From Methanomassiliicoccaceae archaeon (GTDB taxonomy: Archaea; Thermoplasmatota; Thermoplasmata; Methanomassiliicoccales; Methanomethylophilaceae): a stretch of DNA of 48,534 nt. The notes under the pieces were generated by a model, which ran no database searches, was not told where the DNA came from, and saw only the letters and a program-made list of their open reading frames with translations. Shown in pieces: positions 1 through 7,822 of this stretch. The first letter of the stretch is position 1; each line of letters opens with the position of its first letter. Location: positions 1 through 48,534 of the forward strand of contig PWHV01000028.1 in NCBI GenBank assembly GCA_003555025.1, read 5' to 3'. The translations under genes and the position numbers were made by a program.

Positions 1-1293
1 CACTCCCAGAATAGCCTTGGCATTGGCTGTGACATAGGTGATCACTGGCACGCCCTCCTCGATGTCATAGATGTACATAAACACTGGGATGTGGCAGATT
101 ATGAACTCAATAATGTCCCTCTGGTACTGGGACTGTTTCTTGGCCTCCTCTTGGTCGCTTATGTCCTTCACGTGCTCGATGATGTACTCCACCCTTCCTT
201 CTTTGCCAAACATGGGGTAGGAGGTGATCTCATGCCAACCCTGGGGATCATTTTCAGAAGGCCATGGCGTGATCTCTGTTTGCATCTTCCCCGTTTCTAA
301 CGTTTTTACCGCTGGGCACCACTGACAGACCGTGTCCTTTTGCTGGAATGTATTATAGCACTTCTTACCCACCAAGGGTTCCATGTCGGAGTACACTGTC
401 TCTATCCAGTGGTTCGTCCTGATGACGTTCATTTCGCGGTCGAGGACGCAGATGCCGTCCTGGATGCCGTCAAAGACGGCCTCCATGAAAGCCTGCGCGT
501 CTTCGAGGTCGTCGCTGACCCTCTTCCTATCGCTGATGTCCCTGCTGGACACCAGCACCCTCGCCCTTCCCTGACTGTCATTGTAGGTGGTGACAACCGC
601 CTCTATCCACGTCTCCCCCCCGTCCGGGTGGAGGTAGCGGTACTCCATCATCCCGTTTTGCGATGATTCCAGAATCTCTTGGAAACGCTCCTGTGCAACG
701 AGGACGTCCTCGGGATGGATGTGTTCGAAGAGCGATCGGCCGACCACGTCATCGCGTCCCAGTATGCGCAGGTGGGAGGGCGTTGTGTACTCGATAACCC
801 CCTCCATGTCCGTCTCCAGAATGACGTCGTTGATGTTGGAGTTGATCAGCCTGAGCCTGCCCTCGTTCTCCTCCAACTGTTTCCAGGCGCGGCGATTCGC
901 CACCGCGTAGTCCATCATGCTGAACAGCTCTCCGAACTGGGATTTGGGATCGCCGCCTTTCTGCACGTAGAAGTCGGCACCCTCGTTCAGGGCGCTGATG
1001 GCCACCTCTTCCCTGCCGCGCCCTGTGAACATTATGAACGGGGTCTCGTCTTCTCTGTGCTTCATTGCCCTGAGGAAGTCCAAGCCGTCCATCTCCGGCA
1101 TCTCGTAATCGGATACGATGATGTCGAATGACATTCGGGAGAGGATGTCCAACGCCTCTTTGGCCCCGGAGGATGTGGTGACCTCGAAGACCCCCTCCTT
1201 CTCCATGAACAGCTTGCCCAGGTCCAACAGCCCCGGCTCGTCGTCAACGAGCAGAACGTCCATCGAGGAGCAGCTATAGGTCTTCTTCTTCAT
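1..1293 (-). CDS. Receiver-PAS signalling protein, probable histidine kinase (3' end cut by window edge)
   Basis: About 431 residues are visible and the frame runs off the left edge, so any kinase domain is not seen. The N-terminus is a CheY-like receiver: acidic pocket VDDE, phosphoacceptor Asp in IIVSDYEMPEMDG, then the FTGRG and KGG loops. At least two PAS domains follow, joined by ISDRK/ISDQEE linkers; one carries a Cys motif (KKCY... CQWC). Two starts are in frame, ATG 1293 and ATG 1263 just before the receiver. I chose 1293 because a TATA-like TTATATACC lies about 25 nt upstream, as expected for a leaderless archaeal mRNA. Family knowledge: such proteins are cytosolic sensors in methanogenic archaea; the signal is unknown. 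Confidence 0.85.
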   Translation of the reverse strand, partial: MKKKTYSCSSMDVLLVDDEPGLLDLGKLFMEKEGVFEVTTSSGAKEALDILSRMSFDIIVSDYEMPEMDGLDFLRAMKHREDETPFIMFTGRGREEVAISALNEGADFYVQKGGDPKSQFGELFSMMDYAVANRRAWKQLEENEGRLRLINSNINDVILETDMEGVIEYTTPSHLRILGRDDVVGRSLFEHIHPEDVLVAQERFQEILESSQNGMMEYRYLHPDGGETWIEAVVTTYNDSQGRARVLVSSRDISDRKRVSDDLEDAQAFMEAVFDGIQDGICVLDREMNVIRTNHWIETVYSDMEPLVGKKCYNTFQQKDTVCQWCPAVKTLETGKMQTEITPWPSENDPQGWHEITSYPMFGKEGRVEYIIEHVKDISDQEEAKKQSQYQRDIIEFIICHIPVFMYIYDIEEGVPVITYVTANAKAILGV

Positions 1294-1313
1294 TCAATTT
1301 AAACTAGGTTATG

Positions 1314-1323
1314 GTATATAAAA
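1314..1323 (-). promoter_or_regulatory. TATA-like promoter element of the receiver-PAS gene
   Basis: On the minus strand TTATATACC lies 21-30 nt before ATG 1293, the spacing expected if transcription starts at or next to the start codon. No Shine-Dalgarno site is visible, which fits a leaderless transcript. Confidence 0.5.
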
Positions 1324-1399
1324 AAACATCGTTTATTCGATTGATGATGAAGCGGAAAAAGGAAGCGGTATGCTTTTTTTTGGCCTAGATGCACGACTT

Positions 1400-1759
1400 T
1401 CAGGGGAGGGCCGTGCGGACCCCTTGCATCGCCCGCATCACACGGGGGGCGACCTGCTCCGCCCACTCGCCCCTCTTATCGCGTCGGTAGTCGAACCACT
1501 CGTCGAGGTCGTTGATGTCGGAGAGCATCAGGCCTAGGCCCACGCATCCCCAGAACGGGCTCTTTACGCCGGTCGCCGCCGCGCCGGCCAGCGCCCCGAA
1601 CTCACCATGGTGCATCACGCGGTTCCTTTTCCATTCCAGCTGCTGCTCCTCGGAGCATCCCCGGTACATGATATTGGCCAGCTCGCCGGCGGTGAATCCC
1701 ACAGCGACACCGGCGGCGGCGCGGACCAGCGGATTGGCCCAAATCAACGGTACGGCCAT
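1400..1759 (-). CDS. Small Gly/Ala-rich protein of unknown function, coupled to an RHH protein
   Basis: A 119-residue protein I do not recognise. Residues 12-30 (AAAGVAVGFTAGELA) and 55-78 (GALAGAAATGVKSPFWG) are small, Gly/Ala-rich hydrophobic stretches resembling glycine-zipper membrane segments; the C-terminus is charged (DEWFDYRRDKRGEW). Its ATG directly follows the TGA of the upstream ribbon-helix-helix gene, so the two are almost certainly one transcript and translationally coupled. The layout (antitoxin-like regulator first, small partner second) resembles a toxin-antitoxin pair, but the partner lacks PIN, RelE or HEPN motifs. A toxin or membrane role is inference only. Confidence 0.65.
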   Translation of the reverse strand: MAVPLIWANPLVRAAAGVAVGFTAGELANIMYRGCSEEQQLEWKRNRVMHHGEFGALAGAAATGVKSPFWGCVGLGLMLSDINDLDEWFDYRRDKRGEWAEQVAPRVMRAMQGVRTALP

Positions 1760-1951
1760 TCAGCGCTCCTCCTTTTCTTCCAAGGCCTCGAGGATCCTGT
1801 TGACCCCTAGACCTTCCAGGACCTCGTTGGCGGCGACGCCGATGGCCTCCCCCAGGCTCACGGTGCGGCCGGCTGCCATCTCCAGCTTCCCCCTCGCCTT
1901 AACCAGCTGCCGGTAAACCTCCTCATCGAGGGCTATGGTCTTGCGGGTCAT
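1760..1951 (-). CDS. Ribbon-helix-helix (VapB-like) transcription regulator/antitoxin
   Basis: A 63-residue protein with the N-terminal pattern of archaeal VapB-type RHH antitoxins: a short strand (RKTIALDEEVYRQLVKA), then two amphipathic helices and an acidic tail. The family binds DNA as a dimer through paired strands and usually represses its own operon. It starts at ATG 1951, and a perfect palindrome lies 24-33 nt upstream over the expected TATA position. The stop abuts the next ATG. What is unusual is the partner: not a recognisable toxin but a Gly-rich small protein. Confidence 0.7.
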   Translation of the reverse strand: MTRKTIALDEEVYRQLVKARGKLEMAAGRTVSLGEAIGVAANEVLEGLGVNRILEALEEKEER

Positions 1952-1974
1952 GATTCCGATATGCGTTCACTACT

Positions 1975-1984
1975 ATGTATACAT
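1975..1984 (-). promoter_or_regulatory. Palindromic TATA/operator candidate before the RHH gene
   Basis: ATGTATACAT is a perfect 10-bp palindrome 24-33 nt upstream of ATG 1951. It sits where the TATA box should be, so an RHH dimer bound here could block TBP. Autorepression is inferred from family behaviour. Confidence 0.45.
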
Positions 1985-2204
1985 TGCACACAATATGCTC
2001 AGATTTCATAGCGCCTAGCGCGGCCGAACTCTGCTCATGCCGCTACTGCCGCAAGAAAAGGTATTATAGCCATCAAGGGAATCGCTACCATCCAAGGCCA
2101 GGGTAATGAGGGCTAGGCATCAAGGGTTCGCCGGGAAGGGTCGCCAACGGAAAAGCCCTCTCCCATAATCGTCCCCGGCACAAGCATCAGCAGGTGAGAC
2201 GACG

Positions 2205-3404
2205 ATGACGGACGAGGACAGGAGGCTTATCTTCCGCCGCCGCGGCGAGGACGGAGAGGAGATCGACGACCGTTTCGATGTGGAGCTTCCCAAGAAGGCG
2301 TTGCTGCTTTTGGTCGCCCTGTATACGGTCTTCCTTTTCATCCAGTATTATTACATGAACCTGCGCAGCTTCGAGTTCGCCCCCTCGGCGGCGGTGAGCG
2401 TGCTGATACTGCTGGCGCTCACGCTGGTCCCGCTGCTGCTGTGGGCCGGCCTCGGACCGGCGATAGCCGAGAGGCTGGTGCTGAGGTGGGTGGGCAAGGT
2501 CGAGAAGAACAAGATCCCATCCCCCAACCAGATATTGGTCGGCTTCCCGGCGGCCACCAAGGACCTGTACTACGTGGAGGCCAACTCCATGGACGTGAAG
2601 ATGGGGAATTTCTTCCAGGTCATCGACCGCATCAAGGAGGTCGTTTTCCTGTCCATCGGCATTTGCATACTCACCGCCGGCATATTGGGGACCTTCTTCT
2701 TCGACAGGCTGGAGCGGTATTGGGACGTGGTGATGGGCGACCCCTACTACGGGACCAACGAGCTGGTGTTGGACACCGCCATATGGCTGGGTCCGTTCGC
2801 GCTCCTCCTTCTCTTCATGGTGATACCTCTTTTCTGGATAGCCGAGGACATGCAGATATACCGCATCGACAGGTTCCAGGACACCAAGCGGGTGGGCTGG
2901 TTCCTGCGAACCGGGCTGTTGGCCAAGGTGCTGGGGTTCATCGGCATCATCTTCGCCTATGATGTGGCGAACGGATACGCCGTGGAGGTGCACGGTCCCG
3001 ACGCCGCTGCGCTGACGATCTACGCCACCACCTTCGAGACTTTCTTCCTTATATTCCTGGCCTGCGCGGGGGCGCCCTTCCTGGTGGCGACCATATACCT
3101 CCTCAAGTACCATGAGGTGTGGGTGAACAACATCCGCATAAAGGCCAGCCAATTCCTTCCCGTGGGGACTATGGAGGTCTCCAGGGTTGAAAATGAAAAC
3201 CTGCATTGGCTGGGCCAGGAAGGCGAGGTGAAGATGGTCACCGACCGCCTGGTATGCTTCCTCAAGACTCCGAAGGGCAAGATCGTTCTGATAGCGTTGC
3301 TGCTTTTGGGCATCGCCGGCACCATGTTCATGGGCTTCGTGTTCACCGGTGTGTGGAGCGATCCCATAGGCCTATGGAGGGAGGTGCTGCCATTCACGAT
3401 ATGA
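2205..3404 (+). CDS. Polytopic membrane protein of unknown function
   Basis: A 399-residue protein I cannot assign. A charged N-terminus (about 30 residues) is followed by roughly seven hydrophobic segments near residues 31-50, 62-88, 147-168, 196-216, 243-262, 281-305 and 366-388. Between the second and third lies a cytosolic-looking stretch with NQILVGFPAATKD, and a soluble portion near 305-360 carries KASQFLPVGTMEVSRVE. No transporter or enzyme motif stands out. AGGTGA seven nt before ATG 2205 supports the start. The next gene on the same strand starts 25 nt downstream. Confidence 0.75.
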   Translation: MTDEDRRLIFRRRGEDGEEIDDRFDVELPKKALLLLVALYTVFLFIQYYYMNLRSFEFAPSAAVSVLILLALTLVPLLLWAGLGPAIAERLVLRWVGKVEKNKIPSPNQILVGFPAATKDLYYVEANSMDVKMGNFFQVIDRIKEVVFLSIGICILTAGILGTFFFDRLERYWDVVMGDPYYGTNELVLDTAIWLGPFALLLLFMVIPLFWIAEDMQIYRIDRFQDTKRVGWFLRTGLLAKVLGFIGIIFAYDVANGYAVEVHGPDAAALTIYATTFETFFLIFLACAGAPFLVATIYLLKYHEVWVNNIRIKASQFLPVGTMEVSRVENENLHWLGQEGEVKMVTDRLVCFLKTPKGKIVLIALLLLGIAGTMFMGFVFTGVWSDPIGLWREVLPFTI

Positions 3405-3429
3405 CCTTTCCATCCTGGAAGGTGTTGGA

Positions 3430-3975
3430 ATGAGGACCGCGGTGCTGGGGTGGGGATCGCTGATATGGGACCAGCGCGAGCTCCGCACCGCGGGCGGATG
3501 GCGGAATGACGGCCCATTGCTGCCGCTGGAGTTCGCCAGGCTGTCGGCGAGCTGGCCGCTCACGCTGGTGATCCATCCCCCCTCGCCCCCATCGCCGGCC
3601 CTATGGGCTCTTTCCAAGGAGGGGTCCTTGGACGAAGCGATGAGAGCGCTCGCCCGCCGCGAGGGATGCTCTGGCGACATGATAGGGCGTGTCCGCCTGT
3701 CGGGAGAACGGGCGAGCGATGTCGCTCCGGGCACTGAGGCGCAGGCCATATCACGTTGGGCGACCGAGAGGAATCTCGATGCTGTCGTATGGACGGCTCT
3801 GCCGTCCAATTTCCAGGAGAGGACAGGGATGCCGTTCAACATGGACAACGCCATCGCCTATCTCCGCAATCTCGGCCCCAAGGACAAGGAGAGGGCGAGG
3901 GAGTACATCGTTAACGCTCCGCCACAGGTGCGCACCCCGCTGCGGCAGAGGGCCGCCCGGGAGATGGGCTGGTGA
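3430..3975 (+). CDS. Gamma-glutamylcyclotransferase-fold (GGCT/AIG2-like) protein
   Basis: A 181-residue protein opening with RTAVLGWGSLIWD, matching the substrate-binding YGSL-type loop after strand 1 of the GGCT/AIG2 fold. Family members act on gamma-glutamyl amines or peptides using a conserved glutamate; I cannot place that residue confidently here. Ribosome site AAGGTG six nt before ATG 3430. It follows the membrane protein by 25 nt and probably shares its transcript. The substrate is unknown. Confidence 0.55.
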   Translation: MRTAVLGWGSLIWDQRELRTAGGWRNDGPLLPLEFARLSASWPLTLVIHPPSPPSPALWALSKEGSLDEAMRALARREGCSGDMIGRVRLSGERASDVAPGTEAQAISRWATERNLDAVVWTALPSNFQERTGMPFNMDNAIAYLRNLGPKDKERAREYIVNAPPQVRTPLRQRAAREMGW

Positions 3976-4041
3976 GCGCCGCCCACTCCGGCGGAAAATT
4001 GTTTATCCTCACCATCGGCTACATGGGACGGTGTCTTTCCG

Positions 4042-6126
4042 ATGAAGGGCGATGAGGGGGGCGGCAACGATCATGAGGGCGGCCACGGCCAGCATCAAGG
4101 CCGTCAGCACCGCGAGGAGCATGACGGCGGCCAAGAGGACGGCCAGCACCATGGCGGAGGGGGCCATGATGGCCAAAGCGACCATGCCCACCATGCCCCG
4201 GAGATGTTCCGCGACCGCCTCCTGGCGGTGCTGCTGCTGAACATACCTGTGCTCGCGTACAGCCAAGATATTCAGCGCTGGTTCGGTTTCAGCGCCCCGG
4301 TCTTCCCCGGCTCGGAGTACGTCACCTTCGTCTTTGGCACCGCCATCTTCGTCTACGGAGGGGCGGTGTTCGTGCACGGCGCGGTCGCCGAGCTGCAAGG
4401 CCGTAAGCCCGGTATGATGACGCTGATCTCGTTGGCCATAACCGTCGCCTACGTCTACAGCGCCGCCGTCACCTTCGGATTCCCCGGGCACGCCATATAC
4501 TGGGAGCTCTCCACGCTGGTGGCGGTGATGCTCCTTGGCCATTGGGCGGAGATGCGCTCCGTGCAAGGGGCCAAGGGCGCCCTCGAGGAGCTCACCGAGC
4601 TGTTGCCAGCCACAGCCAACCGGGAGACCGACGGCAAGGTGGAAGAGGTGCCCTTGAGCGAACTGAGTAAGGGGGACGTGATCCTTCTCAGGCCAGGGGA
4701 CCGAGTGCCATCGGACAGCATCGTCATCGAGGGCGAGTCCTATCTGGACGAGTCCATGCTCACCGGCGAGTCGGTGCCCGTCTTCAAGCGGGACGGTGAC
4801 GAGGTCATCGGCGGCACCATCAACCAGGACGGCTCCCTCCGCGTACGGGTGGAGAGGACTGAAGAGGACACCGCCCTGGCGGGCATAATGCGCCTGGTCC
4901 GCGAGGCGCAGGAGTCCAGTTCTCCCTCGCAGGCGCTGGCGGACCGTGCCGCCTTCTGGCTGGTGATCATCGCCCTCACCGCCGCCGCGCTGACAGCGAT
5001 AGCCTGGACCGCGCTCGGCGAGAGCGGCGTATTCATCATCGAGCGGGTGGTGACCGTGCTGGTCATGACCTGCCCCCACGCCCTCGGCCTGGCCATCCCT
5101 TTGGTGATCGCCATATCCATAACCCTCTCCGCCAAGGGCGGCCTGCTGGTGAGGGACCGGAGGGCCATGGAGGACGCCCGCTCCATCGACTGCGTGGTCT
5201 TCGACAAGACCGGGACACTCACCGAAGGGGAGCAGCGGCTGACGCGCATCGACGCGATGAGAATGGACGAGGACGAGATACTGCGCCTGGCAGCGGCGGC
5301 GGAGGCCGACTCGGAGCACATGATCGCCCGGGGCATCGGTGAGGCGGCCGCCGCCAGGGGACTCGAGGTGTCTCGGGCCGAATCCTTCCGCTCCCTGCCT
5401 GGCCGCGGGGTGGAGGCTACCGTCGATGGTCACAAGGTGCAGGTGGGCGGCCCCAACATGCTGGAGATGCTCGGCATCGACCCGCCCGAAGGGGTGGGAG
5501 GCCCAGATATGAGCGCCCTCCATGTGGTGGTGGACGGGGAGCTCGAAGGCTCCCTGTCCATGGCGGACGCGGTGCGCCCGGAGTCAGAGGAGGCCGTTGA
5601 ACGGCTGCGCGCCGACGGCGTAAGGGTGGTCATGCTGACTGGCGACTCCGAGGCTGTCGCCCGTAGGGTCTCTGAGGAACTCAATATAGACCAGCATTTC
5701 GCCGAGGTCCTCCCCGAGGACAAGGCCAGCAAGGTCCGCCAGCTCCGTGGCGAAGGCTACAAGGTGGCCATGGTGGGCGACGGCGTCAACGACGCGCCGG
5801 CGTTGGCGGCCGCCGACCTGGGGATAGCCATCGGCGCCGGCACCGATGTGGCGGTGGAATCGGCGGGAATAGTGCTGCTGCGCAACGACCCTCGTGACGT
5901 GGCCCGGCTCATGAGCCTCTCCAAGGCCACCTACTCGAAGATGCTGCAGAACCTGGCCTGGGCGACCGGATACAACGTGGTGGCCATACCTTTGGCCGCG
6001 GGAATCCTGGCGGGCATCGGCTTCATTATGCCCATGGCCGTCGGGGCCGTGTTGATGTCGACGAGCACGGTCATCGTCGCCGCCAACGCCCAGCTGCTGA
6101 GAAGGCTCGACCTGGATTCCGCATGA
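4042..6126 (+). CDS. copB: CopB-type P1B-3 heavy-metal (Cu/Ag) translocating ATPase
   Basis: A 694-residue P-type ATPase. Residues 1-55 are very rich in His, Gly, Asp and Gln and probably bind metal. Membrane pairs follow near 60-140; the actuator loop carries MLTGES (about 240); the transport helix carries CPH (TCPHALGLAIP, about 345), the signature of the CopB/P1B-3 group rather than CPC. DKTGT (about 392) holds the phosphorylated Asp, and MVGDGVNDAP the hinge. The nucleotide-domain SEHP motif reads SEHM, a substitution at the normally invariant proline. The family exports Cu or Ag at the cytoplasmic membrane. GGTG lies eight nt before the ATG and a TATA-like TTTATC further upstream, so it is probably its own unit. 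Confidence 0.92.
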   Translation: MKGDEGGGNDHEGGHGQHQGRQHREEHDGGQEDGQHHGGGGHDGQSDHAHHAPEMFRDRLLAVLLLNIPVLAYSQDIQRWFGFSAPVFPGSEYVTFVFGTAIFVYGGAVFVHGAVAELQGRKPGMMTLISLAITVAYVYSAAVTFGFPGHAIYWELSTLVAVMLLGHWAEMRSVQGAKGALEELTELLPATANRETDGKVEEVPLSELSKGDVILLRPGDRVPSDSIVIEGESYLDESMLTGESVPVFKRDGDEVIGGTINQDGSLRVRVERTEEDTALAGIMRLVREAQESSSPSQALADRAAFWLVIIALTAAALTAIAWTALGESGVFIIERVVTVLVMTCPHALGLAIPLVIAISITLSAKGGLLVRDRRAMEDARSIDCVVFDKTGTLTEGEQRLTRIDAMRMDEDEILRLAAAAEADSEHMIARGIGEAAAARGLEVSRAESFRSLPGRGVEATVDGHKVQVGGPNMLEMLGIDPPEGVGGPDMSALHVVVDGELEGSLSMADAVRPESEEAVERLRADGVRVVMLTGDSEAVARRVSEELNIDQHFAEVLPEDKASKVRQLRGEGYKVAMVGDGVNDAPALAAADLGIAIGAGTDVAVESAGIVLLRNDPRDVARLMSLSKATYSKMLQNLAWATGYNVVAIPLAAGILAGIGFIMPMAVGAVLMSTSTVIVAANAQLLRRLDLDSA

Positions 6127-6261
6127 CGCTGTTCCTCCGAAGGAGGAGGCGACCCCGGTGGACGTCCGTATGGAGTGCACGCATACGCCATGGAGACCTT
6201 CCTTATCCCTTCCTGCGACTCCATCCGATCTGAAGCCTGGTATATTGGAATCCCGATAAAA

Positions 6262-6299
6262 CGTCCGCAGAGAAAAACCCCTCCGCCTTGCAGCGGACG
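6262..6299. repeat. Perfect 7-bp inverted repeat in a 290-nt intergenic region
   Basis: CGTCCGC and GCGGACG flank a 24-nt loop in the non-coding stretch after copB. A second short hairpin, CCTCC-GAA-GGAGG, lies at 6134-6146 just past the copB stop. Neither has a clear U-tract. They may be transcript-end structures; nothing else was seen in this gap except the promoter of the next gene. Confidence 0.3.
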
Positions 6300-6370
6300 C
6301 GATCGTAACGTGGTTTCGCTTAAATGCGGTGGAGGTCAGCGATGAGGGCATGGAGATATCCCCCTTCGGG

Positions 6371-6380
6371 ATGAAAGTTT
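6371..6380 (+). promoter_or_regulatory. Upstream promoter motif shared with the paralogous gene at 7823
   Basis: ATGAAAGTTT lies 37-46 nt before ATG 6417. The paralogous gene has ATGAAAGTTA 42-51 nt before its start. The surrounding DNA is otherwise unlike, so the shared decamer may be a common regulator or BRE-like site. Confidence 0.4.
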
Positions 6381-6416
6381 TATCTATGCAGTAACTTTAA
6401 ACATACCTGGGATGGC

Positions 6417-7271
6417 ATGAGCTACCTAGATGACGATTGGTGCGATCTAGAATGGTCGGATTGGTACCCACTCTTGGGCGGCAAGAGGCTGCACAAGAGG
6501 CTGATTAAAGGCCCGGGTTTTTACCGCGTGCGCTGCACCGGAAGGGATAAGATCGCCTACATCGGCGTCACCGTCAAGGACATCAGGGAGAACCTGGAGA
6601 AGCTCAGGGAGGAGGCGGGGGCGAGCACGGTGAACCCGGACATGAAGCATTTCGCCGCCCCCTGCCTATTCACCTACCGCAAAGTGGAAGGCTACGATTT
6701 CGAGGTGTCCGCTTGCCCCTACAAGGCAGCGGACTCCAAGCGGCTTGCTCTCAAATGCTACATGTTCTGGAAATATCGCCTGGAGGCGGGCGAGTCCCCG
6801 CTCTGCAACTTGGGCCGCTTCCATCCTTCCTACGAGGTGGTCATCGATGCTGAGAAAGGGGTCAAGGTGCGCCGCCTGGAGTCGGCGATGGAGGGGAGGT
6901 ACGACAAGAGCTCGCCGCCGCTCCAGTACACAGGCCCCTTCAAGGAGCCGGACTGGATGGGGTTGAACTGGTCGAAGTGGGACGAACTGAACAAGAAGAG
7001 CGTCAAAAAGACGGAGGAGACCCCGTGCATCTACCGCATCGCCGACAAGGACATCTCCCAGCTGCTCACGGTGGGCACCACCGACAACCTCAAGAGCACC
7101 CTGGAGAGCCTGAGGAGCGAGAAATGGGCCAAGAAGGTCGTCTTCGCCACCGCCCTTGCCGGGTTCGAATTCACCCCCACCTATCTGCTGGAGATAAAGA
7201 ACGACATGATCGGCGGCTATTACGAGGAGACAGGCGGCCCGCCGGCCTATCAGTTCATGGGCGGGGAGTGA
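6417..7271 (+). CDS. Protein with two GIY-YIG-like domains (paralog 1)
   Basis: A 284-residue protein built from two similar halves, each starting with a DW..L.WS.W motif (residues 7-16 and about 179-188). The first half has GFYRV (34-38) and YIGVT (48-52), the GIY and YIG strands, and ends with SPLCN as in nuclease-fold GIY-YIG domains. At the catalytic Glu position there is a Lys (LALKCY, K113). The second half keeps CIYRI and a VGTTDNL segment but lacks the YIG tyrosine, and ends EETGGPPAYQF. The family cuts DNA; this copy looks catalytically impaired, so DNA binding or a structural role is as likely. It is a clear paralog of the protein at 7823-9007. Confidence 0.6.
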   Translation: MSYLDDDWCDLEWSDWYPLLGGKRLHKRLIKGPGFYRVRCTGRDKIAYIGVTVKDIRENLEKLREEAGASTVNPDMKHFAAPCLFTYRKVEGYDFEVSACPYKAADSKRLALKCYMFWKYRLEAGESPLCNLGRFHPSYEVVIDAEKGVKVRRLESAMEGRYDKSSPPLQYTGPFKEPDWMGLNWSKWDELNKKSVKKTEETPCIYRIADKDISQLLTVGTTDNLKSTLESLRSEKWAKKVVFATALAGFEFTPTYLLEIKNDMIGGYYEETGGPPAYQFMGGE

Positions 7272-7287
7272 ACCTCGGCCCGCCTGT

Positions 7288-7689
7288 TCACAGCCCCTTC
7301 AGGGCCTTTTTGAGAGCGGTTACGGCCAACACGGCGCAGTGCTCCTTCTCCGGCGGAAGGCCGTCCAAGGCCTCCAGCAGCTCAACGGAGTCCATCGACC
7401 GGGCCTGCTCCACAGTCCTGCCTTCGGCCAGCACGGTGGCCATGCTCCCCGATGCCACACTGGTGCCGCAGCCGTCGGTAGTGAAGGATGCGCCGAGCAC
7501 AACGCCGTCCCGCACCTTGACCCACATCCATACAGTGTCGCCGCAGGGCCCGTTGAACACCCCTTCGCCGTCGGCGTCCTCCATGGGTCCGTGGTTCCGC
7601 GGCTCCATGAAATGGCCTACAACGGTCCGGGAGTAACTCTTCAACGCGTCCTCCACCATCCTCCTTTGCAGCTCGTCGAAGTCGTCCAT
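7288..7689 (-). CDS. IscU/NifU-like Fe-S scaffold protein (second copy)
   Basis: A 133-residue IscU-type protein with all three cluster-ligand cysteines in family context: GPCGDT, TDGCGTSVASGSMAT and EHCAVLAV. It has HFMEPRNHGP near the N-terminus, as IscU does. I chose ATG 7689; the reading frame stays open further upstream, but the family alignment begins here. The family assembles [2Fe-2S]/[4Fe-4S] clusters in the cytosol from a cysteine desulfurase. No desulfurase adjoins it, unlike the copy at 20785. It lies convergent to the gene at 6417 and divergent from 7823, in the middle of the GIY-YIG pair. Confidence 0.85.
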   Translation of the reverse strand: MDDFDELQRRMVEDALKSYSRTVVGHFMEPRNHGPMEDADGEGVFNGPCGDTVWMWVKVRDGVVLGASFTTDGCGTSVASGSMATVLAEGRTVEQARSMDSVELLEALDGLPPEKEHCAVLAVTALKKALKGL

Positions 7690-7771
7690 GTCACGAATTA
7701 AGAGTATTAACGGATTAAAATCTGTCCCATGGGGAGAACTGCCACGGGCTGGGTGTGCTGATGTTTGGGTT

Positions 7772-7781
7772 ATGAAAGTTA
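7772..7781 (+). promoter_or_regulatory. Promoter motif of GIY-YIG paralog 2, with TATA box
   Basis: ATGAAAGTTA at 7772-7781 matches the decamer before paralog 1. A TATA-like TTATAAAC follows at 7790-7797, 26-33 nt before ATG 7823. Confidence 0.45.
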
Positions 7782-7822
7782 TTAGTATGTTATAAACCCA
7801 ATCTGACATTCCGGGGTAGTTC

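Noticed and set aside
91-1131. Plus-strand frames at the left edge
   Set aside because: They are shadows of the minus-strand receiver-PAS gene that is open to the window edge.
2187-3206. Minus-strand 339-codon frame opposite the membrane protein
   Set aside because: The plus strand has clear hydrophobic segments and a ribosome site; the antisense product is low-complexity.
4009-5523. Long minus-strand frame opposite copB
   Set aside because: It lies wholly opposite the motif-bearing ATPase frame; high GC leaves antisense frames open and its translation is His/Gly/Arg-rich without a domain.
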